Shown: positions 1 to 7,808, numbered from the stretch's first letter. The stretch: 64,000 nucleotides of DNA from Prochlorococcus sp. AG-402-A21 (GCA_003279655.1 QCHI01000007.1:1-64000), one strand, 5' to 3'. Notes: generated by a model not told the origin, from the letters alone. Made by a program: numbers and translations.

Positions 1-2
1 AC

Positions 3-269
3 ATAAAAAATGATGAGGTTAGAAGTTGTGAAAGTGATTTGAACCTTTTGTCTATAAGCCTTGAAGCTGAGGTCCCTGAAGCTCTTTACGTGGGAATGAA
101 GGATTTTATTAGTGGAAACGAGAAGTGGGATCAATCCAAACTTATTAGCTCAGCAATTGCAAATTTTCTTTTTCAAAATGGTTCTAATGATAGAGCAGTT
201 GCTGAGAAATACTTAAATGATATTTTCAACCTTTCAAGTCAAAAATTGCCTTCTCGCAAGCCCTTTTAG
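3..269 (+). CDS. DUF2811 family protein (5' end outside window)
   Basis: The frame is open from the left edge, so the gene starts upstream of the window. The visible part contains the DUF2811 pattern: SLEAEVPEALYVGMKDFI, then WDQSKLISSAIANFLFQNG and a YLNDIF helix. This is a small cyanobacterial family of unknown function. A TTG at 39 could act as a start, but the coding-like residues before it argue for a longer protein. The last 44 bases overlap the end of the convergent GMC oxidoreductase gene. Confidence 0.8.
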   Translation: MKNDEVRSCESDLNLLSISLEAEVPEALYVGMKDFISGNEKWDQSKLISSAIANFLFQNGSNDRAVAEKYLNDIFNLSSQKLPSRKPF

Positions 270-1869
270 TTATTGCCATCATTGTTAAGGTTGGGCTTTG
301 CCAAGATGATGTTGGCCAACAAGCTCCATCAACTACCAATACATTAGAGCACTCCCATAAACGATTCCAATTATCTACAACGCTCTTACTCTTATCATTT
401 CCCATTGGTGCTCCTCCTACCTCATGTATGTAATAGCCAGGTGGTGGAGCATCGTTTTTAATCGCAACAGATTTTCTGAGAATTTGTTTGGTAAATGGAA
501 TATTTAAGATTTCATTTGCAGGAATAATATTGCCATTTCCAGAATTGATAATAAGTTCAATCATTCTGTTCATTTCTGTGACCATTCGTTTCTCATTTTT
601 ACGCCAAATTATTGATATGTGTGGTATTGGAATATCATAAAGATCTTTGCTCTTTGATAGTGAAACGGTGTTTTTATAATTTGGAAGTACTTCACCATGA
701 CCAATAAGGAATCCAGTTTTTGTATTTTTATATTTTTTTAAAATATCTGGTGGTTCAAATCTATCGATTCCTCCCCAGATTCCATATCCTCCAACAAAGT
801 TCTTATTAGTTGATCGATCTCTACCGATGGGGATAAAAAAGCTACCTGCTCCAGTTAAAAGATTATTATTATTTTTATCTGAATAATCAGCCTTATTCTT
901 ATCGATTGGGACAGTGAAAAACCTACAGGTTGATATATGATCCATTAAGTTATTTCCTAATGAATGGGAGGGATCAATTAGACCATTTGAATTATTACTT
1001 TCTTCGGAACTTAATAGAATTCTAATTGTTTGGATTGTTGATGAACATAATATTATTAATTTACTTTCTAATTCACTTCTCTTTCCACTTTTTTGATTTA
1101 CTACAATAACACTTTTCGCAGATTTTCGGTTTTTATTCAATACTAATTTATCTACAATATGATTTGGAAGTATTTCTACTTTACCTAACCTAGCGGCTTC
1201 TTTTAATGTGCTGCCTAAGCTGCTATATGTTGGCCATTTCGTTTTGTCTTTATTGGCTCCAAAGCCTCTGGAATGTATAAATGGAAGATTTAATTTTTCT
1301 TTTATGTTAGAGGCGAATCTTGCTTCACTTTCGGTGAATGGAAGTTTGCCAATAAATTCACCATTAGGTAGTTGATTGAGATCATCTTTGTTGCCATATA
1401 TTTTTAGAAAATTCTCTATTTCTGAATAATGTGACTCAAGATCTTTATAGCTAATAGGCCATTCAATATTGTATTCTTTATCTTTTGAGGCTTCAAAATC
1501 CTCGTCGGCTAATCTTAAGGTTATTCCTCCCCAAGTAAGGCTCCTTCCACCAACTTGATTGCCTTGCGTCCAAATGAATGGTGCTTTTGGTGGATGGGTG
1601 TAAGGATTTGCTTTTTTGTTTGCATAAAGTAATGGGTTTGATTTCCAGAAACCTGGATGTTGAGGTTGGCTTTGATAATTTCCAGTTGTCACCCCTATAA
1701 TTCTCCGACTCATATTGCAAGGTTCGTTTCCGTTTGCCTGATTGATTTCTAGTTCTGGACCTCTTTCGATTACCAATACTCTTACGCCAGCCTTGGCCAT
1801 CGTTAAGGCAGCCATCCCTCCGGTTGCACCAGAACCGATAATTATGACTTCATATGGCTTGTTAATCAT
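226..1869 (-). CDS. GMC-family FAD-dependent oxidoreductase
   Basis: 547 aa. The N-terminus has the Rossmann FAD motif GSGATGG (about residues 12-18) followed by VLVIERGPEL. Around residues 105-115 is the NQVGGRSLTWGG segment of glucose-methanol-choline oxidoreductases. The C-terminus has HEVGGAPMG and NVLVVDGACWPTSSWQSPT, the usual FAD/substrate region with the catalytic His area. No signal peptide is seen, so it is probably cytoplasmic. Family members oxidise alcohols or sugars; the substrate cannot be told here. It starts with ATG at 1869 and converges on the DUF2811 gene with a 44-base overlap. Confidence 0.88.
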   Translation of the reverse strand: MINKPYEVIIIGSGATGGMAALTMAKAGVRVLVIERGPELEINQANGNEPCNMSRRIIGVTTGNYQSQPQHPGFWKSNPLLYANKKANPYTHPPKAPFIWTQGNQVGGRSLTWGGITLRLADEDFEASKDKEYNIEWPISYKDLESHYSEIENFLKIYGNKDDLNQLPNGEFIGKLPFTESEARFASNIKEKLNLPFIHSRGFGANKDKTKWPTYSSLGSTLKEAARLGKVEILPNHIVDKLVLNKNRKSAKSVIVVNQKSGKRSELESKLIILCSSTIQTIRILLSSEESNNSNGLIDPSHSLGNNLMDHISTCRFFTVPIDKNKADYSDKNNNNLLTGAGSFFIPIGRDRSTNKNFVGGYGIWGGIDRFEPPDILKKYKNTKTGFLIGHGEVLPNYKNTVSLSKSKDLYDIPIPHISIIWRKNEKRMVTEMNRMIELIINSGNGNIIPANEILNIPFTKQILRKSVAIKNDAPPPGYYIHEVGGAPMGNDKSKSVVDNWNRLWECSNVLVVDGACWPTSSWQSPTLTMMAITKRACEKAIFDLKG

Positions 1870-2239
1870 TTCTAGGAACTTGTATATTTTGAATTGGTAG
1901 ATTTAGAGATTTATTTTTTGATGTATAAAATATATAATAAATCATAGGGTTGGTTCTTAGGTCGTTGGAGAATTTGATTGATTTATTTCTTTTTTAATTT
2001 CTCTAATAAATCATCAACATTTAATATTTTTTATTAGATGATTTTTAAATCATTTTATGTAATTATTAAGATTAATATATTGATCTTAATAATTTGCAAG
2101 TAAATAAATAAGTTTGTTTTTTTATGATTTAAGAGCGATTATAGTACTAGTCTTTTATTTCTAATATATATTAAATCCAATATTTAACTGTTAGCCCATT
2201 TTGAATTAAAATATAATTATTGGTAGCTATTAGGAAGTT
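1870..2239. other. Non-coding AT-rich spacer
   Basis: About 370 bases between the divergent GMC oxidoreductase and pentapeptide-repeat genes. It is very AT-rich, with no ORF, RNA gene or convincing hairpin. It must hold both promoters, but no single -10 or -35 box stands out from the background. Confidence 0.6.
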
Positions 2240-2710
2240 ATGTTTAAAAGGCTTCTTTTTTTTGTAAGCTCGATTCTGTTTTTCTTTTCTTCTCTGCCAG
2301 CTTATTCAGCCTTGGACTATGGAAAGCAAACCTTGATAGGCGCTGATTTCTCTAATACTGATTTGAAAGGTGCGACTTTCTATTTAAGTGATCTCCAAGG
2401 GGCTGATTTTTCAGGTAGTGATCTTCAAGGAGCTAGTTTTTTTGATGCAAAGCTTGAAAACGCTAATTTAAGCAATGCAAATATGAGAGATGTAACAATG
2501 GATGCTGCCATCCTTAACGGTGCAAACCTTTCAAATAGCATATTAGAAGGTGCATTTGCTTATAATGCTAAATTTGAAAACGTTATTATTGACGGCGCCG
2601 ATTTTACTGATGTATTAATCGCGAATGATGTTAAAAACAAGCTATGTATTATTGCAGATGGAGTAAACAGTGTCACTAATAAAAAAACGACTGAGACTTT
2701 AGATTGTTAG
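2240..2710 (+). CDS. Secreted pentapeptide-repeat protein
   Basis: 156 aa. Residues 1-23 form a signal peptide: basic start MFKRL, a hydrophobic run, then LPAYSA as a cleavage site. Residues 30-125 are tandem A(D/N)LXX pentapeptides (ADFSN, ADFSG, ANLSN, ANLSN, ADFTD), which fold as a right-handed quadrilateral beta helix. A C-terminal Cys pair (LCIIADG...LDC) may form a disulfide. Likely periplasmic or thylakoid lumenal. The function of cyanobacterial lumenal pentapeptide proteins is mostly unknown. It ends just before the downstream glycosyltransferase gene, suggesting co-transcription. Confidence 0.85.
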   Translation: MFKRLLFFVSSILFFFSSLPAYSALDYGKQTLIGADFSNTDLKGATFYLSDLQGADFSGSDLQGASFFDAKLENANLSNANMRDVTMDAAILNGANLSNSILEGAFAYNAKFENVIIDGADFTDVLIANDVKNKLCIIADGVNSVTNKKTTETLDC

Positions 2711-2718
2711 TAAATAGT

Positions 2719-4815
2719 ATGCTTATTAATAAAAATATTAATTACTCTAAATATATTTTCTGGATTTCAGTTTTATTTATATGGATTATATCCACCTTCG
2801 CTGATCGGATTTGGTGGAATTTTTATAGCAACACTCCCTCATGGGACCAGGCTGATTATCTCAATAGTGCCCTTGACCATGCTCGAGCACTTTCTTTTAT
2901 GGGAGGAGATGGAGTATCAGACTTTCGTTCTTTATTAGATAAATCTCCAAAGATTCCTCCTTTTGCCTCAATAATTAATGGAGCCGTAATTGCCTTTGCT
3001 GGTGATTCCCCTCATAAAGCTGCCTGGTCCTTAAGTTTTTGGAATGGATTTTTTATCTTTAATATTGCTTCATGGGGACTTTATTTGAGAGGAAGAAAAT
3101 ATTCGATTTTTTGTGTTCTTATTAGTGCATGTTCTCCTTTCTTATTTGATCTAAGAACTAATTATGTATTGGAGTTACCTTTAATCTCTGCTATTACATT
3201 TTATTTGTTTCATCTAGGAAAGTGGAGTGATAAATCAATTGGAGGTAAATGGATTCAATTGATAATAGCAACTTTTGCATGCTCCTTTTCTTTGTTGATT
3301 AAGCAGAGTTCTTTATTAGTTATAATACCTTCTTTATTATTTATTTTTATTCTTTCTTTTAATAGAGATAAAAAATTTAGTTTACAATTTCTGTGCTTAT
3401 TTTTGATCAATCTTTTGGCAGTTTTACCTTGGTTTTATCACAATTGGATAATGATATTAAGTGGGACTTATAGAGCTGTTTTTGAATCGGCTGCGATTGA
3501 AGGTGATCCCTCTATCTTTGATTTTAAAAGTATTTTCTGGTACTTCCCATATTTAGATAATCATTTTGGAAGTATCATATTTTTTTGTGGCTCTTCAGGA
3601 ATATTATTTGCCTTTTTAACCTATATAAGAACTTTTAGATCTTCAGCAAGATTTATAGATATCTTTAATAAAAATAATTATAAATGGACATGGATTTATT
3701 TTAATTTAATAGCATGCTGGACTTTTACAACTTTTGTTCCTAATAAGGATGAGAGATATATTGCATGTACGATCCCATTGATTATTTTACTTTTAGCCCT
3801 TGGATTCTCAAAGTGGAGTGATTGGCTAGATACTTATTTTAAATTCAAATATTATGGTTTATTATTAATTCCTCCTATAAGCTTTTTATTTTCCAACTCT
3901 ATTAACAAGTTTAACACTTTAGAAAATATATCAAGTAAATATTATCCTGTTAAAGATATTATATCGATCGTCAAATTAAATCAGACTTTTGATGAAAAAG
4001 AAACAGTTATTGTTGTTCCGAGCACTCCTGATATTAACCAGCATAATGTAAGTTATTTTGGGAGAATGCAAGATGGAAAGATTCTAGGTAGACAACTTGG
4101 CCAATCTCTTTTGCATATAGAACCTGTTCTTAAATATTCTAATTGGATTATTTTGGCTGAGGGAGATCAAGGCTCAGTTTCAAGTAATTCAATAGTCCTA
4201 GATAAAGCTATTAGAGATAGTTCTCTTTTCATAAAAATTAGAGAATTTCCTAGAGAAAAAAAAGGAAGTTATTCTTTATGGAAGCGTAATTCAAGTTCAC
4301 CTAAGCAAAATGAATTTCATAATAGATTTATTGAACTAGCAAATGGAATGGAGCAAGGTCCATTAGGTATTAAATTGATTTTTGATGAAATAGAAATAGA
4401 ACATATGATTGATGGGCATTTTAAATATCAAAGTATAGTTAGTGAAAAGGCGTTATCCAAAATAAGCTCAGACCCTGAAAATGTTGAATCTTTATGGTCT
4501 CTATCACTTCTGAACATATTATGGAATAGACCTTCTGAAGCAGATATTTATCTGAGAAATCTAGAAATTTTGTTGCCGAATAATCCCTGGCCAAGTGCTT
4601 ACAGAAGTATCGTTAACCTTGCCTCTTGGAATCCTTTGAAAGCATCTTTAATAGCAGATAAAGCTCATAAGAGAAATCCAAATTATTTTCTAAAAAGTTT
4701 GAGTGACACTACTGCACTCTTTCGAGGAGCGTTTTGGCGTTGGAATTCTGCTTCATATAGTGTTCCAAATGCAATCAAAAGTATTGATGAAGCTTTAAAA
4801 CCAATAGAAAAGTAA
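2719..4815 (+). CDS. PMT/ArnT-like membrane glycosyltransferase with TPR-like tail
   Basis: About 698 aa from the ATG at 2719; a TTG at 2704 overlapping the previous stop is possible but less likely. The first 410 residues contain about ten hydrophobic segments. The first periplasmic loop has TPSWDQADYLNSALDHA, matching the acidic catalytic loop of GT39/GT83 lipid-phosphate-sugar transferases, and NYVLELPL resembles a second conserved loop. After a soluble stretch, residues from about 560 look like TPR helices (NVESLWSLSLLNILWNRPSEA). It probably moves a sugar from a polyprenyl-phosphate donor to an envelope acceptor. Donor and acceptor are unknown. Confidence 0.65.
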   Translation: MLINKNINYSKYIFWISVLFIWIISTFADRIWWNFYSNTPSWDQADYLNSALDHARALSFMGGDGVSDFRSLLDKSPKIPPFASIINGAVIAFAGDSPHKAAWSLSFWNGFFIFNIASWGLYLRGRKYSIFCVLISACSPFLFDLRTNYVLELPLISAITFYLFHLGKWSDKSIGGKWIQLIIATFACSFSLLIKQSSLLVIIPSLLFIFILSFNRDKKFSLQFLCLFLINLLAVLPWFYHNWIMILSGTYRAVFESAAIEGDPSIFDFKSIFWYFPYLDNHFGSIIFFCGSSGILFAFLTYIRTFRSSARFIDIFNKNNYKWTWIYFNLIACWTFTTFVPNKDERYIACTIPLIILLLALGFSKWSDWLDTYFKFKYYGLLLIPPISFLFSNSINKFNTLENISSKYYPVKDIISIVKLNQTFDEKETVIVVPSTPDINQHNVSYFGRMQDGKILGRQLGQSLLHIEPVLKYSNWIILAEGDQGSVSSNSIVLDKAIRDSSLFIKIREFPREKKGSYSLWKRNSSSPKQNEFHNRFIELANGMEQGPLGIKLIFDEIEIEHMIDGHFKYQSIVSEKALSKISSDPENVESLWSLSLLNILWNRPSEADIYLRNLEILLPNNPWPSAYRSIVNLASWNPLKASLIADKAHKRNPNYFLKSLSDTTALFRGAFWRWNSASYSVPNAIKSIDEALKPIEK

Positions 4816-4850
4816 AGTTTAAGACAAAACTTAGTCTCGACCTGAAAGAT

Positions 4851-5021
4851 TTAGAGTTGGTCTCTTTCAAATGTTTTGGTTATTTCTTTTAGAAATTCAA
4901 CTATTTGGATATTTGTATACCCAAGATCAGTTCTAAGCCCTTTGCATGAAGAGGTAATCTCTTTCCAAATGTCAGCTCTTACAATTGCTTCTCTGTCTTT
5001 TAAGTAACGCTCTTCTTTCAT
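4851..5021 (-). CDS. Small hypothetical protein, 56 aa
   Basis: Begins at ATG 5021 with MKEERYLKDREAIVRADIWK and ends TFERDQL. The sequence is charged and helical, without membrane segments or recognisable motifs. The gene converges on the glycosyltransferase gene with 35 bases between stops. Coding-like composition supports it, but no family is recognised. It sits at the left edge of the tRNA-Ser accessory spot. Confidence 0.5.
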   Translation of the reverse strand: MKEERYLKDREAIVRADIWKEITSSCKGLRTDLGYTNIQIVEFLKEITKTFERDQL

Positions 5022-5360
5022 TTTGATTTAATTTTGTAAGTTATGGTTTTCTTAGGTTTTTAAGGAAATCAACCTTATTAATCTTAAGGATTTACGAGGT
5101 GGATTCGATTGATATCAAATCAATATCTTAAAAATCAAAAAAAAACCTTTTTTCGGAAGTACCTTAACGAAAAAATAAAAGGATCATGAGAATTTTGGCA
5201 TTCTTGTAGGTATTAAATATTTGAGTTACTTATCTTATTAGGCGTAAAAATAAATCATTTTTAAGATTCTTTGATTAATTTTCCTAATATTTTGGCTTAT
5301 TTATCAAATAGTTGGGATAGATATTTAATTAAATACATCAAAACTGTCAATCAAAGTATA

Positions 5361-5418
5361 GAGAGTGGCTGATTCGAACCCCCGATGGAGTTTCCTCCAT
5401 GTTAGTTGTCAAGACTAG
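5361..5418 (-). pseudogene. tRNA-Ser fragment (3' half)
   Basis: About 58 bases closely match the 3' half of the complete tRNA-Ser at 5632-5718, in the same orientation: the acceptor 3' strand, TPsiC arm (gattcgaacccccgatgg), variable arm and anticodon stem. Similarity stops inside the anticodon arm and the 5' half is missing, so it cannot be a working tRNA. Such 3' pieces are left when elements integrate into tRNA genes. Confidence 0.75.
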
Positions 5419-5631
5419 CAAGATTTAACTCCTACTAATGGATTTCAGCTGTGTTTTGAACAGTGAATACCGAGGATTGCCAGAAATTATTTGTAATCTT
5501 TCGTAGGGAAGCTTCTATCTTTAACTAAAATTTTCTTTTTCAAGTCAACTTTCGGTCAACTTCCAGATTATAGATGATAAATAACGAGACTAAAAATATA
5601 ATTAAAGACCCCTAGCCTCTCCACAATAGAA

Positions 5632-5718
5632 CGGAGAGTGGGGGATTCGAACCCCCGATGGAGTTGCCCCCATGCTAGTTTTCAAGACTAGAGCCATAAA
5701 CCACTCGACCAACTCTCC
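5632..5718 (-). tRNA. tRNA-Ser (anticodon UGA)
   Basis: Read on the minus strand it starts GGAGAGTTGG and ends with ACTCTCC plus discriminator G. The acceptor stem GGAGAGT/ACTCTCC is perfect. The anticodon stem is CTAGT/ACTAG with loop CTTGAAA, giving anticodon TGA. A long variable arm and the T-loop GGTTCGAATCC are present, as expected for a class II serine tRNA. CCA is not encoded. Partial copies lie at 5361-5418 and 7763-7808. Confidence 0.97.
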
Positions 5719-5780
5719 ACTTCAAATTTTACATCATTGGCTTAGGATTTTTTCAAGTAAATTATGAAAAAATCAATTGC

Positions 5781-5963
5781 TTAGTCTTGTTCCTCTTCTT
5801 GGTGGTTGAATTTGAACCAACCGTCTTCTTTCATTCCTCTTTTAATAGCAGTCACAAGTGCTCCAAGGAAAAAAGATCCTACTCCAGCAAAAATTGTCAG
5901 AGTTAATAAAGGCTTAACTCCCGATACGGCTGTACTTTGAAGGGCAGGATCTAACGGATCCAT
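5781..5963 (-). CDS. Small single-pass membrane protein, 60 aa
   Basis: Starts at ATG 5963 (MDPLDPALQST). One hydrophobic segment (about residues 17-40, PLLTLTIFAGVGSFFLGALV) is followed by a basic/acidic cytoplasmic tail ending QEEEQD. It lacks the E..N.R chlorophyll-binding motif of high-light-inducible proteins. It lies 15 bases after the CP12-like ORF on the same strand and may be co-transcribed with it. I do not recognise the family; a small photosystem-associated peptide is possible but unproven. Confidence 0.65.
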   Translation of the reverse strand: MDPLDPALQSTAVSGVKPLLTLTIFAGVGSFFLGALVTAIKRGMKEDGWFKFNHQEEEQD

Positions 5964-5978
5964 TAAATCTTTGTTTTA

Positions 5979-6143
5979 TTAGTCGTCATAAACTTTGCAT
6001 GTTGACGAAGTTGGGTGGATTTCACATTCTTCTTTCCAAAACTCTTCCCTTGACTCAGCGGGAACTTCATAATTGAAATCATGCATTACTCGTATATCAC
6101 TCAACGCATTCTTGATGATAGAAAATGGAGTTCTTAGCTTCAT
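5979..6143 (-). CDS. CP12-like short protein (C-terminal GAPDH-binding motif only)
   Basis: The frame is open up to a TTG at 6212, but the ATG at 6143 has a good ribosome binding site (AGGAG, four bases before it), giving 54 aa. The C-terminus is CEIHPTSSTCKVYDD. This has the exact spacing of the CP12 C-terminal module (C-x3-P-x4-C-x2-Y-D-D), which binds GAPDH and, with PRK, switches off the Calvin cycle. The N-terminal CP12 Cys pair and the AWD_VEEL core are absent, so it would not form the full ternary complex. The assignment rests on this motif. Confidence 0.55.
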   Translation of the reverse strand: MKLRTPFSIIKNALSDIRVMHDFNYEVPAESREEFWKEECEIHPTSSTCKVYDD

Positions 6144-6244
6144 AAATCTCCTATTCGGATAATTATGTTCTACTTGATTCCTTGTGATTTCAACACCTCG
6201 GCTTTTACTCAAGTAAAACTTACTAGTTATTCGATATGGGACAT

Positions 6245-6269
6245 AAAAAGGGCTGACCTAAGTCAGCCC
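6245..6269 (-). terminator. Rho-independent terminator after the 54-aa peptide gene
   Basis: Perfect 8-bp stem GGGCTGAC/GTCAGCCC with a 4-base loop, followed on the minus strand by TTTTT. It lies 42 bases after the stop of the riboswitch-linked peptide gene. A hairpin with nearly the same stem terminates the gene at 7172-7519. Confidence 0.88.
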
Positions 6270-6310
6270 AAATACTTTCAATAGAAAATAGCAGTAAATT
6301 CAATTTTGAA

Positions 6311-6475
6311 TTAAGAATCCATTGCTGCAACTTTTTCACGAGCTTGTTTTTGTCTATCTTCAAAAACTGAACGTTTGTAAGAAGTAAATACTCCTTTCTT
6401 AAATGTTGCGATTTGAGCTCTGTGAAGTCTTTCTGCTTTTAAGACTCTTTTTTTAGTCAGTGCTAGGTTGTTCAT
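6311..6475 (-). CDS. 54-aa basic 'downstream peptide' under a glutamine-II riboswitch
   Basis: Starts at ATG 6475 with AAAAAGG a few bases upstream; begins MNNLALTKKRVLKAERLHRA and ends AAMDS. It is rich in Lys and Arg with no membrane segment and looks helical. It follows the candidate glutamine-II RNA by about 15 bases and is closed by a strong terminator, so it is a single-gene transcript. In cyanobacteria this RNA class controls GifB and similar short proteins that inactivate glutamine synthetase through basic residues. A GS-inactivating role is therefore a reasonable inference, but no clear sequence match to GifA/GifB can be claimed. Confidence 0.8.
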   Translation of the reverse strand: MNNLALTKKRVLKAERLHRAQIATFKKGVFTSYKRSVFEDRQKQAREKVAAMDS

Positions 6476-6490
6476 TACCTTTTTAATTAC

Positions 6491-6550
6491 TGGAAATCCC
6501 GTTCCCTACTTCCATGTAATGCACCCCACAAAGATGGAGCGAACGTCCCC
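6491..6550 (-). promoter_or_regulatory. Candidate glutamine-II riboswitch (Downstream-peptide RNA motif)
   Basis: On the minus strand CGTTC (6545-6541) can pair with GAACG (6504-6500). Between them are CTCC/GGGG (6539-6536 with 6527-6524), which can form a hairpin, and the conserved segment GGAAGTAGG just before GAACG. The GGAAGUAGG-GAACG block and the position before a very short ORF are the hallmarks of the Downstream-peptide motif, known mainly from marine cyanobacteria and shown to bind L-glutamine. The element overlaps the region leading into the ribosome binding site, fitting translational control. Exact helix boundaries need covariance-model alignment. Confidence 0.8.
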
Positions 6551-6701
6551 TTAAGTTAACAAGCCAACTAGAACAACTGAAATGAAATTCAAGTACGGTT
6601 TCTTAGAATGTCATCAATAAAACTTTCCTTAACCACCCAATATGGTTAGCACTACCTAAACCGAACATCAGTAAGGAAAAATCTTTTTTATGTTTTTAAT
6701 C

Positions 6702-6738
6702 TTCGAAGACCAGGTTGTTTAAACCCTGTCTCTCCGAA
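6702..6738. other. Imperfect hairpin upstream of two mini-ORFs
   Basis: TTCG-AGAC-AGG pairs with CCT-GTCT-CGAA around a loop containing GTTTAAA, with small bulges. No T-tract follows on the plus strand, so it is not a typical terminator. It could be the leader of the transcript containing the ORF at 6761 or a structured small RNA. Nothing else was seen between 6551 and 6760. Confidence 0.3.
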
Positions 6739-6760
6739 AATTTATCTTCCTCTATCTACC

Positions 6761-6871
6761 ATGACTTCAATCAATAATTCCTCAGCAGCTAAGCTTCTAG
6801 CTCTTTTCTGCATACCTACGCTAATCCTCGCATCAGTTTCATTGGATGTTGCTTCATCAGTAATCGTCTAA
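6761..6871 (+). CDS. Possible 36-aa membrane peptide
   Basis: ATG 6761 to TAA 6869: MTSINNSSAAKLLALF then a hydrophobic helix ending in ASSVIV. The size and single helix resemble minor photosystem subunits, but I recognise none. It is immediately followed by another hydrophobic mini-ORF in a different frame. Support is only the start-stop structure and composition. Confidence 0.35.
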   Translation: MTSINNSSAAKLLALFCIPTLILASVSLDVASSVIV

Positions 6872-6873
6872 AT

Positions 6874-6981
6874 ATGTACGGAATTAACGAAGGAACAATT
6901 ATTGCAAGCTTGGCTATACCCGCTGGATTGTTCATTGGCTTTTCAACAATTCTTGTCAATAGACTTCGCCAGTGTATGTAA
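6874..6981 (+). CDS. Possible 35-aa membrane peptide
   Basis: ATG 6874 lies two bases after the stop of the previous mini-ORF. The peptide MYGINEGTIIASLAIPAGLF continues as one hydrophobic helix followed by a basic end (NRLRQCM). The pair would encode two single-helix peptides in tandem. A frameshifted single gene is less likely, because each half has its own start codon and its own helix. No family recognised. Confidence 0.35.
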   Translation: MYGINEGTIIASLAIPAGLFIGFSTILVNRLRQCM

Positions 6982-7171
6982 TGAATAGTTCTACTCCAGC
7001 CAAATCAAATAAGAAATCATGATTCGGACTTGGTGAGATTTTGTTTGATCTATACTCTCGTTACTATCCCATAGGCTCAAATTTTAATTATTGTCAGAAG
7101 TTCATCAATGGTCTTTTAATACATAAAAGGTTCCAATAAAATGTAATACTTTTGGTTCTTGTATATCATTT

Positions 7172-7519
7172 ATGGCCTCTAGTTTTTATATTGTTCATCA
7201 CGAATTTAGAGCTGGTACTTCATCTAAGTGGTGGGAAGCTGCTTATGCAGCAATGGCACCTGGCGGTGGATGGGATGAGGCTGTAGCGGCAAATAAAGAA
7301 AAAGGTTTTTACAACCACTCTGCTAATGCTGTGACTTCTGATGGCCCTATTTACTGTATTTGGGAAACTAAGGAGAACATTACGCTAGAAGAATTTCAGG
7401 AATTCATTGATGGTCCGACAGGTCCTGGATTTGGCCTGAACGCATTAATGAATATCTGTAAACCAATAGACACATCATTAATGAATGGACAAACTCCATA
7501 CCCAAGAGTTTTCTCTTAA
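7172..7519 (+). CDS. Conserved-looking hypothetical protein, 115 aa
   Basis: Starts ATG 7172 (MASSFYIVHHEFRAGTSSKW) and ends QTPYPRVFS. It has no signal peptide or membrane segment. The alternation of beta-like and helical segments (YIVHHEF, KWWEAAYAAM, IYCIWETKENITLEEFQEFID) resembles dimeric alpha-beta barrel proteins, but this is only a fold impression. It is a single-gene unit closed by a strong terminator at 7571. Location between tRNA-Ser fragments suggests an accessory gene. Function unknown. Confidence 0.75.
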   Translation: MASSFYIVHHEFRAGTSSKWWEAAYAAMAPGGGWDEAVAANKEKGFYNHSANAVTSDGPIYCIWETKENITLEEFQEFIDGPTGPGFGLNALMNICKPIDTSLMNGQTPYPRVFS

Positions 7520-7570
7520 AACAGTTAATATTAGAGATGGTTGACAGCCGATTGCTATCGGAACGAGAAG

Positions 7571-7594
7571 GGCTGACTTTGGTCAGCCTTTTTT
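7571..7594 (+). terminator. Rho-independent terminator after the 115-aa gene
   Basis: Stem GGCTGAC/GTCAGCC with loop TTTG, directly followed by TTTTTT on the plus strand. The stem sequence is shared with the opposite-strand terminator at 6245-6269. Confidence 0.9.
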
Positions 7595-7762
7595 GCGTTC
7601 CTAGTTATCATGACCGCGGTTGATCACTTTGTTAAAGCAAAACATAGAAAATCAACTTAGGAGTATTAATAATTAATAAATATTGTGCGATCCTAAATTA
7701 ATTAAAAGCTAATTATAGTAAGTGCTAATAGTGGATATATTGTTAGTTTTGTAGGAATAAAT

Positions 7763-7808
7763 CTAGTTTTAAGACTAGAGCTATAAACCACACGACCAAC
7801 TTTCCACT
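7763..7808 (-). pseudogene. tRNA-Ser fragment (5' half)
   Basis: About 46 bases match the 5' half of the complete tRNA-Ser at 5632-5718, including the anticodon arm, D arm and acceptor 5' strand, in the same orientation. Substitutions (for example ctttcc for ctctcc in the acceptor strand) and the missing 3' half show that it is dead. The rest of 7595-8003 holds no ORF or RNA that I can support. Confidence 0.75.
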
